Positions 15,601-19,530 of a DNA stretch of 21,968 bases are shown here, piece after piece. Each line of letters starts with the position of its first letter. The first letter of the stretch is position 1. The translations under genes and the position numbers were made by a program. The stretch covers positions 1-21,968 of the forward strand of contig CAZPEM010000043.1 in the NCBI GenBank assembly GCA_964585575.1, in the 5' to 3' direction. Source of the DNA: UBA4655 sp964585575. GTDB lineage: Bacteria > Planctomycetota > Planctomycetia > Pirellulales > UBA1268. The notes under the pieces are model-generated. The model was not told the origin of the DNA. It saw nothing but the letters and a program-made list of their open reading frames with translations, and made no database searches.

Positions 15601-18497
15601 ATCACCGTCACGCCCGCAGGCACGATGAACGACGAGCCGTCCGCGAGCGGCTGCGGCGTATTCTCCAGCGTGGTTCCCACGAGGTAGGGCGTCGCAGCCG
15701 CACCGGGGATGTTGCCCACGATCCGAACGATCCGGGTGTTGGATGTGACGGCCGAAAGGGCGTCGTCGATTTCGACGAAGGGAAACGACACGCTGCCGTT
15801 GCTGAACCTGAGCGACGCAGATGCGTTCGTGGACCGGGCGGCTCGGCTGAGAGTGATGCTGCCGGAGCCGATCGCCTGGATCGTGGTGTTCGCCTGTATG
15901 CCGACTCCCTTGACGAGCATGCCGACGGCCAGATTTGCGGTGTCGATTCCCGTTACCGTCGCCGAGTTGTTCACGATGGACGCCGTCCGTCCGGCGGCAA
16001 CCTTGTCGACGTAGACGGTGTTTGCCGCGGTGGAGGAGCGGAACCAGAAGTTGAAGGCCCCGCCCGCGAGGCCGTCGCGGTCGCCGTCGAGCGGCGTGCC
16101 GGTCGTATCGACGATCGTGTTGGAGACCTCGCCCGCCGGGGTGAAGCCGAGCTGCAGCCGGTAGGCCCCGTCAGAGCGGCCGTTGGCCCCGCTGTTTTCC
16201 ACCTCCGGGTCGAAGGCCGTGTTGCCGGTGCTCGTGACGGCGAGGTAGTACGTGTACTTCGCGCTCGACGGCGCGGCTGCCTTCAGCTCGAGCCCGACGA
16301 ACGAGTCGCGGCCGTAGTAGTCGTCGTTGCGCGCGACGATCTCGCGCATCCCGGTGGCGGGATCCTCCCGGTAGAGCGTGAGGACGGTGTCGAGCGTGCT
16401 GGTGATGGCCTGGCCCGGCCGGGCGACGATCGTCTCCGCGGACAGCCTGCCATCCGTCTCGATCTGGAAGGAATAGACGTCGATGTCGGTGCCGAGGGCC
16501 GGGTAGAGCACCCGGAGGTGCTGAAGGTCGTAGTCACCGGGAAGCACGGTGGGGGCATCGTCCCCCATGTTCGACCGGACGTCGTATGAGTGGCCGAGGC
16601 CCAACGCGTGGCCGATCTCGTGGAAGGCGACGCCCTGCCAAAGGCCACCGTACTCGCCGCTACCCCAGTCGAGACCACTGTTCATGATGACCAGAGAAGG
16701 ACCGCCGATCCCGGCCGGGCCGCCGGGCACCGGGAGATTCGGATTGGCCGCCCGAATATCGCCCGTCACGACGGCCAAGCCGCGGTTGAGAGTCTCCACG
16801 AACCGTATCCCCGTCGCGCGGCTGTAGAGTTCGAAGATCTCGCGGGCTCGCTGCTTCTGGTTTTCGGTGATGACGTTGCGGAGCGGATTGCCCTGGATGT
16901 CCAGGCCGTAGATGTCCGGGAAGGAGTACTCCCTCACGAAGGCCGATGTTGCGGCACCGATCGACGCGGCCGGCATCGCATGGGTTTCAACGGGCAACTG
17001 GATTTCGCGGTGGCCAGGCGAGTCGATCGTGCCCGGATTCGACGGGAAGCCGAGCGGGGCGACCGGCGTGGGGATCGTCGGCAGCACGTTGATCGCCGCG
17101 TTGAAGGCCTGCCCGGCGAGGCCGAGCGTGCCGAGGGCGGTCGCCGTGCCGAAGCTCGAGTTGGTGTTGGCTCCGCCTTGGTCGTCCGCCGGAACCACGA
17201 CGTTCGAGGAGATCTCGAGCCGGTAACTGCCGCGGGTCGTGCCAACAGTTCCGGTCGCAGGCACGCCCGTGACGGGGTTGTAGCCGGCATTCCCCGCGCT
17301 CGAGATGCCGACATGGAAGGTGCCTGCGGCCGTCGCCGCGTAGGTCAGCGCATTGGGCTGCGACGTGTCGACGCCCGTCGTGATCTCCTCTCCCGTGGCG
17401 TTGAAGAGCCGCAGCACCGGCGTGAAGCCCGGGGCGGGCGTCACGCGGACGGAGAGAGTGCCCGCCGCGGCGACTCTGAACTTGTAGAGATCGACGTCGT
17501 TGACGTCGGCGGAGCCGTCGCCCAGGAACGAATTCGTCGTGTAGGCCGGCGTCGCGGGGACCGACTGCTGGAAGACCGTGCCGACGGCCACGGCCTTCGC
17601 GATCGTGCCGTTGTCGTCGTCCGAGCCGCCCACCTGAAGGCGGTAGAGCTTGTCGCCGAGCGGAGCGGCGAAGGTCAGCGTCGCCTTGCCGGTGGAAGCG
17701 TTGTAGATGACCGTCTGCGGGATCTGCACGGCGATGTCGGCCCCGGTCACGGGATCGGTCTCGACGAGCCGGTAATTCCGCGGATTGCGGGCCGATTCTC
17801 CCTGGAGAGGGTCGTTGGCGTTGAAGTAGACGTCGACCGTGTCGAGCGACTGCGCAAGCGCGCTACCGCCACCGCGGGTGATCGGCTGAGGCACGACCGC
17901 CACGACGAGCGCCCCGAGGTCGAGCCGCACGTTGAGACTGAACGCGTTGCCCCCGCGGAACGAATCGGCCGGGGCCGACGGGCCACCGGCGAGCGTCTTG
18001 AGGCCGCCGCCGATCGTGATGCGGTAGAGGTCGTCGGGCAGGGTTTCCGCAAACCGCAGCACGACCTGATTTTGATTGGGAAAGTCGTCCACCGTGACGA
18101 TGCCGACGCCGTTCGCGGGCGTGACGTTCACGTCGTTGCCGTTGCCGATGGTGCCGTCGCCTCCGGCCCGAGTGACCGTGATCTGGCTGAGGTTCGATGC
18201 GATCGGATCGATCTTCACACCGGGGCTGAACCGGAGCGTGATCTGCTGCGGGGACTCGGTGAGCATGGAGGCCGACTGGCCGTTCACGAAAAAGGGCGTG
18301 TCGCTCTGGGCGAAAGCCGCCACGAGGTCGAACGCCATGAGCCGGCGGTCTTCGAGGTGCTCCCCCTGGTGGATCGAGGAGGACCGTAGCAAGGCCGAGC
18401 CCTTCCTCGCGTTCGATGCGGCCGGCCTGCTGGCAGAGCGTCGGGTGCGGCCACGGCGGAAGAGATCACGAACCAGGGGCGCCCACGAGGAGAGCAT
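5943..18497 (-). CDS. Giant multi-domain surface protein with embedded metallopeptidase (giant 1)
   Basis: One uninterrupted frame of 4184 residues. Layout (approximate residues): basic leader ending LEDRRLMA (48-55), a motif seen at the N-terminus of planctomycete giant proteins; beta-rich domain (56-310); PPC-like domain (318-430); zinc metallopeptidase (495-667); second PPC-like domain (669-785); beta-helix 1 (956-1165) and 2 (1256-1549); PPC-like domains (1652-1804 and 1872-2006); a region with propeller-like strands (2046-2530); MAM/lectin-like domain ending YFDDFIVGF (2660-2800); beta-helix 3 (2873-3110); Ig-like (3220-3366); fibronectin III (3367-3460); Ig-like (3463-3546); four Ig-like repeats (3549-3961); C-terminal domain (3961-4184). 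Only three cysteines were found. There is no classical hydrophobic signal peptide. It is likely extracellular, acting in adhesion or matrix, with possible self-processing by its peptidase. The SD-like AGGTG lies 4 bases before the ATG. Confidence 0.92.
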   Translation of the reverse strand: MLSSWAPLVRDLFRRGRTRRSASRPAASNARKGSALLRSSSIHQGEHLEDRRLMAFDLVAAFAQSDTPFFVNGQSASMLTESPQQITLRFSPGVKIDPIASNLSQITVTRAGGDGTIGNGNDVNVTPANGVGIVTVDDFPNQNQVVLRFAETLPDDLYRITIGGGLKTLAGGPSAPADSFRGGNAFSLNVRLDLGALVVAVVPQPITRGGGSALAQSLDTVDVYFNANDPLQGESARNPRNYRLVETDPVTGADIAVQIPQTVIYNASTGKATLTFAAPLGDKLYRLQVGGSDDDNGTIAKAVAVGTVFQQSVPATPAYTTNSFLGDGSADVNDVDLYKFRVAAAGTLSVRVTPAPGFTPVLRLFNATGEEITTGVDTSQPNALTYAATAAGTFHVGISSAGNAGYNPVTGVPATGTVGTTRGSYRLEISSNVVVPADDQGGANTNSSFGTATALGTLGLAGQAFNAAINVLPTIPTPVAPLGFPSNPGTIDSPGHREIQLPVETHAMPAASIGAATSAFVREYSFPDIYGLDIQGNPLRNVITENQKQRAREIFELYSRATGIRFVETLNRGLAVVTGDIRAANPNLPVPGGPAGIGGPSLVIMNSGLDWGSGEYGGLWQGVAFHEIGHALGLGHSYDVRSNMGDDAPTVLPGDYDLQHLRVLYPALGTDIDVYSFQIETDGRLSAETIVARPGQAITSTLDTVLTLYREDPATGMREIVARNDDYYGRDSFVGLELKAAAPSSAKYTYYLAVTSTGNTAFDPEVENSGANGRSDGAYRLQLGFTPAGEVSNTIVDTTGTPLDGDRDGLAGGAFNFWFRSSTAANTVYVDKVAAGRTASIVNNSATVTGIDTANLAVGMLVKGVGIQANTTIQAIGSGSITLSRAARSTNASASLRFSNGSVSFPFVEIDDALSAVTSNTRIVRIVGNIPGAAATPYLVGTTLENTPQPLADGSSFIVPAGVTVMIDEGAVLKFRGQVIDVGSSSQLISRAGAALQVLGTPGNRVQFTSYHDDSLGGNSDGVGPAVTGGQWGGIVFRADSDSASKRVFLNSVSQANILYGGGRVTINSEELPIAPIHLETARPTIAFNDVRNSAGAAISANPNSFEESNGRTGPSIRGNIVRDNSLNGLLVRIQTDLGRPIEKLTVPARFASPDITYIVPQNLFIAGGAGGYQNRIVQKRGDLTEGSDTVTGLADLTGLVVGMPVAGPGVPNGALIGSVNTANNSVTLVFRGLQPALATASGTRVDLRFDSGIREARASGRLAIDPGVVVKLQNSRVDLERGTSQFYAEGTPQKRVILTSTRDNRFGAGGTFVAVGTTANVAAAGNWGGIVVNDAAAASIDNAVISFGGGQTPVEGGFASFSTLSVDQGSLRLANSRFENNATGIYVLGAQPAIIGNDFRNNGGDLISLDANSLNNDEVPDPGRSTGPVDRFAAYDDNRGPLVRGNRATAGGVTGMVVRGDEITCESVWDDTDIVHVVRDEIYVSNFHVTTGLRLMSSPTASLVVKFRGPNAGLTATGMRTDIDDRIGGTVQVIGQPGYPVVLTSLADDTVGATLDPVGRTVTDTNGDGSASRPIAGDWRGLRFLPYSNDRNVAVFRETEPGVSGGLDTNASPGTAQTLGVLAPNEVGGDDNRRLGFEVHGAIAFDNPTDIDVYSFSGYVGSEVWFDIDSTSSSLDAMVELLDEAGTVLARSADLQTDHFLSSATRGGGLPFQKNVALGLDLLSPNPRDPGMRVVLPGASFGETSNYYVRVRSQPRTSPTADPADYQARLRDADPIQPGDQVEQGATSGSYQMRVRLRQVDEKPGSTVRFADIRYPVVGVDVQGLPQRSPLAGDIGENPVDTTNDSTPNPLAASQYVGNLLQADLNTISIAGSILDEGDIDWYAFDVNYEDIQAIAGVNNGGKTFATVFDIDYADGFRGDLTLSVFDSAGTLLFVGRDSSVIDDQPLSGQGVFVDVSRGSVGKLDPFIGPVHLPAGLPGGTQRYYVAVSSNERLPAALDMTFRSAATSGLIRLEPTNSVRRVVQDHIGFIGYHSGKFVTGDDTKDFTYVAPTGGPLFDLSNLRDQVPQISLADITRYVSWRPEEDETAVLPQAILADDLAMRPDGRLYTYTGVDGGTDTAGRLEWINIVANSRTTVGTDNIPDFPAIVAPTPFTDDGTLLTKTASTLFTTFAVDAHPTDGKVQLGNVSGRLEYTFTPPEEKSAKTSTWTFGSNSLGNLSFTVVGTLPPSSPVPDGSRSSIDAQGKLSVTWLEAVEVSNLSMTGVTYTFEPEIPPESVTTDRVDAVAWSRGGKSFNGLFYSVRDVDPRSFDKVTKVFQETGFSRLYNGNTVSAVATDPTKLGAAPGGRIGNLIQTTGNDLGLTTGMAFVGGTLYGVDNRGNFFTINTGNAQATLRGQVRVGGLPVNLQGLANGPRNVGGGPDNALGYFADKLFAIDANGFLYCFDPATAPEGSGAISLLPVFNGETSLYLGAVDPFSGANVLTGAVTGFAYSPFDFSLWRATNVRGGDIGHGVSLAPDNTRDGGFTLDHGQDEIAGDVSIYFGFDTSTGSAADGSILQHAGIAPGSTTIADLSNIVGKSAANVPAPGARSASLSPCITTAGSDFVRVPTTRDLAVGMKVLGPGIPAGTQVVAIGPGNRVTLSQPATASATAATLDFLGSTGITLLPFSLEGYTYTDKPTLYFNYRIEAGEGSTDVQLSVDDGENWITIAANVHQSQRSTLDNADKTLPNFPSVSSRIGEQPNQLVQELFELTGWRQARIDLGEFAGLDDIVLRINFSPIAVGGVSEGAYFDDFIVGFAERGEMVTGQTSGATGFFDVNTPTSRTTPQQFLEGPYQLEIRRGMEFGMLTEATSNAVQILGDPNDALKPMNVLDTNARRIRGNLHPAATVPFDGFGGVNPGQNLRGDENTPRGQGQFIIEGNMVSDASQYGIRVDAAARDAETGASTMGAVKNTSVVNSARLVPGVVIVNNVVSTTRGDAAILFSGDPNSGKGAQAPTPYGRIINNTIYGGPQVNANGSTTTGSAVVTLATTADLLIGMGVSGPGIPSATRIVSIDSETQITLSANATATATNVPLFFAFQSIGVQVTENAAPTLLNNVFSNLASGITVDGSSAGTVVGFSAFHSTPAGRLGTDQVVLATDPFVNAERRNFYPVAKSLLIDTALDVLAESNDYTAVTQPLGIPLSPIVAPGRDMFGQRRADDPGQETPTGIGADVFKDLGAIDRVDFVQPSAAIAVPLDGSTADRNSADGQVRLENADARGVAKFELQLADVGVGIDRTTVVSEAFEVRRNGTLLVAGTDYSFNYLESANRVVFEAAAIYPMGSYTISVVREPVNGVPTNVITDLAGNPLLPNQIDGTTAFSIDLADAPTPPSGLVALSGDGQIQLSWNAATSDGTPLIRYELQRAENSSFTGATTVELLGSTMTRTDTGVTNGTQYWYRVRAVNAIGDSDWSNEIGPIVPLPIPTFSLAEDTGSSTTDGITRNPLVSVVVQGGATWEYSVNGGTNWTTGTGTSFSLPANATYAVGSIRVRQLSGESRSGERSNASAITIDTIAPAAAPITTVTDDAPLVTGPVANGGTTNDPTPTLSGTTEAGSIVEIFNGTTKLGTATVAGTGWTFTTGTLSDGVYAVTTRATDLAGNVGPDSTARSFTVDTAPPPAPIIIGADDNVGSITGNIPSGGATNDATPTLSGTTTAGSTVTVRRGTTTVGTATANGSGQWTLTVPSLADGTYTFTATTTNAVGNTSLPSSGYTITIDTVALPPVIASVIDDVPVFVGSVSRGGRTNDNTLRIVGTAEPLAPVSIRNGATILGTVVANASGGWEFTTATLADGGVSFTAIATDAVGNTSTASSPAYAVTVDTVAPAAPAITAVIDNVGSITGSVVPGGRTDDTTLRISGTAEPRSRVSVRSGNLVLRTVNADASGNWVVVTEPLPVRLHNLNAIARDEAGNTGVASPNHTVTIDQTAPSILSLGSTAAPGSYGVDAEIAIFARMSERMRAGSAIDVTLNTGAVVRLSTSSERSELNGSYRVAAGAVATPLSIISVANVSPIASDIAGNPFASLPTVPVVLSGINVNGALQAFAVGFSTNPAAPTTTTGSVTSIPISFSTDVTGVSLADFQLMYGERERVSLSTATITGSGRNYFLNLPANLTSRVGSYRLTIGPSLGIRPVVGLGSLTVASEFYWRRV
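6618..7853 (-). repeat. Four Ig-like repeats of giant 1 (102-103 residues each)
   Basis: The conserved Asp codon of the (I/V)DxxAP linker recurs at 7851, 7545, 7236, 6927 and 6618, spacing 306, 309, 309 and 309 bases. Each unit has the pattern ...GG(T/R)(N/D)D.T..(I/L)SGT.E..S.V.(I/V)(R/F).G...LGT..A...G.W..T...L.DG......A.D.AGN. This matches bacterial Ig-like (Big) domains of large adhesins. The last two units align directly with the last two of giant 2. Confidence 0.85.
9265..9440 (-). repeat. GMxVxGPGIP module, copy d
   Basis: Encodes GSAVVTLATTADLLIGMGVS followed by GPGIPSATRIVSIDSETQIT and an alanine/threonine-rich tail. It lies between two beta-helix-like pieces, RIINNTIYGGP before it and IGVQVTENAAPTLLNNVFSN after it, as if inserted into a beta-helix. 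Confidence 0.6.
10525..10700 (-). repeat. GMxVxGPGIP module, copy c
   Basis: Encodes GSDFVRVPTTRDLAVGMKVL, then GPGIPAGTQVVAIGPGNRVT and LSQPATASATAATLDFLG. It sits directly before the MAM/lectin-like domain. One of the few cysteines of giant 1 lies at its edge (LSPCITTAG). Confidence 0.6.
14800..14944 (-). repeat. GMxVxGPGIP module, copy b
   Basis: Encodes GSDTVTGLADLTGLVVGMPV, then AGPGVPNGALIGSVNTANNS and VTLVFRG. It lies between beta-helix segments 1 and 2 and is the most divergent in its second half. Confidence 0.55.
15805..15993 (-). repeat. GMxVxGPGIP module, copy a
   Basis: Encodes ASIVNNSATVTGIDTANLAV, then GMLVKGVGIQANTTIQAIGS and GSITLSRAARSTNASASLRF. It separates NTVYVDKVAAG from FPFVEIDDALSAV...VRIVGN, two halves of a motif that normally run together at the start of extracellular beta-helix domains. 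Confidence 0.55.
16490..17015 (-). other. Zinc metallopeptidase domain within giant 1
   Basis: Residues about 495-667 of giant 1. The zinc-binding motif HEIGHALGLGH covers residues 626-636 (16590-16622), with His626, His630 and His636 as ligands and Glu627 as the catalytic base. The HExxHxxGxxH form defines metzincins. Met644 in SYDVRSNMGDD fits the Met-turn. The preceding helix ITENQKQRAREIFELYSRAT and VVTGDIR resemble matrixin/serralysin-like catalytic domains. PPC-like domains on both sides are typical of secreted bacterial metalloproteases. The active-site residues are all present, so it is probably catalytic. Confidence 0.8.
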
Positions 18498-18501
18498 GTT
18501 G

Positions 18502-18506
18502 CACCT
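18502..18506 (-). promoter_or_regulatory. Ribosome-binding site of giant 1
   Basis: AGGTG on the minus strand, 4 bases before the ATG at 18497. The spacing is short. It supports a start that yields the leader MLSSWAPLVRDLFRR, typical of planctomycete LEDR-motif proteins. Confidence 0.45.
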
Positions 18507-18613
18507 ATGAAACTCTTGAAGCTGTAACTTGGAACCGGGCAGGCAGCGCAGGCAGCTATTTTCCGCGGTCAGACGACGGTTCTAACATCGCGGAGCCGCG
18601 CGAAGACCGCCTT

Positions 18614-18636
18614 GGCTTGGGAAATCGGCTTGGGAA
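18614..18636. repeat. Direct repeat upstream of giant 1
   Basis: GGCTTGGGAA occurs at 18614-18623 and again at 18627-18636, period 13. It lies about 120-140 bp upstream of the giant 1 ATG in otherwise unremarkable spacer. It could be a tandem regulator-binding site. Confidence 0.4.
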
Positions 18637-18838
18637 TTAGGTTCGTCTGATACGCAGCCGGTGGCCCGAAGGTTCTCGAAACCACCGGGCCCGGCCATTC
18701 GGCGCGCACGTTTCCCTGAAATCGGATTTCCGGCCAAGACCGAATGAAGTTCCGTGAAAACCTCGGGAACGCCCTGCCTAACGCAGCATATACAGGCCCC
18801 CCATCCCCCCGCAAGGAATGGGTGATGGCGGGATTTAG

Positions 18839-18862
18839 GGCCTGAGCCGAAGGTTTCAGGCC
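18839..18862 (-). terminator. Possible hairpin at the end of giant 2
   Basis: GGCCTGA (18839-18845) and TCAGGCC (18856-18862) pair as a 7-bp stem with a 10-base loop. The stem includes the stop codon, and no T run follows on the minus strand, so a Rho-independent terminator is doubtful. Confidence 0.25.
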
Positions 18863-19530
18863 TTGTTCCAGAAGAGGCTGGAGGCCACGGTCATCGCCAC
18901 GGAGCCGTCGAGTACCTTCACGTTCAAGGAAGGGCCGACGATGAGGCGGTAGGAGCCTGGCCGGTTCGTCAGGATGGCTGGCAGGGTCAGGGTGTAGTTG
19001 CGGCCGCTCCCGGTGATCGTGGCCGACCGGAGGGAGAGGCTCTCCCGATCGTTGTAGATGAGCTGGAAGTCGGCGATCGACAGGCCGGTGATCTCCGTGG
19101 AGAAGACGAGCGGTACGGCCGTAACGGCCGCGGTCGTGGTCGGGGCGAGCGATGTATCGGCTGCGAAGCCGGCGGCAATCGCCCGGATCATCGAATCGAC
19201 GCTGATCCCTGGCAGCACGAACGGCATGGTCGGGAGGCCGGAGACCGGGTTGCCCGCGATGTCGGAGGCGATCGGTGACACGTTTGCGACCGAGACGATC
19301 GACAGGGGGGCTACGAGCGAGCCGGTGGCGACGCGGTAGATCCCGTTCAGTTCGCTGCGGTCGGTCGCGGTCGATAGCCGCACGACGGCTCCCGTGTTGA
19401 GCGTGACGTCGATCGCACTGCCGGCCCGCATTCGTTCGGATGTGCGGGCGAAGAGGGCTATCTCGGCGCCCGTACCGTAGCTGCCGGCCGGCGTGGTGGA
19501 CCCGAAGGCCACGATCGTCGGGGCGGTCGT
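18856..19530 (-). repeat. C-terminal domain of giant 2, paralogous to that of giant 1
   Basis: 675 bases including the stop, exactly the length of the matching stretch 5943-6617. Shared blocks include SERMRAGSAIDVTLNTGAVV and SVANVSPIASDIAGNP. The extreme ends differ: giant 1 ends VASEFYWRRV and giant 2 ends VASSLFWNKA, keeping VAS and FW/YW. Confidence 0.8.

Larger units (their letters stand above)
18498..18855. other. Intergenic spacer between giant 2 and giant 1
   Basis: 358 bp without a supportable gene. It should contain the end of the giant 2 transcript and the promoter of giant 1. Visible items are a hairpin over the giant 2 stop (18839-18862), C-runs near 18797-18811, a 10-bp direct repeat (18614-18636), a GC palindrome near 18589-18600, and an SD-like AGGTG (18502-18506) before the giant 1 ATG. 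I saw no convincing -35/-10 pair. Confidence 0.6.

Noticed and set aside
14391..18389. Two long plus-strand open frames (732 and 599 residues) opposite giant 1
   Set aside because: Both mirror well-supported coding sequence (peptidase, PPC-like and beta-helix domains) on the minus strand, with biased composition and no recognisable motif.
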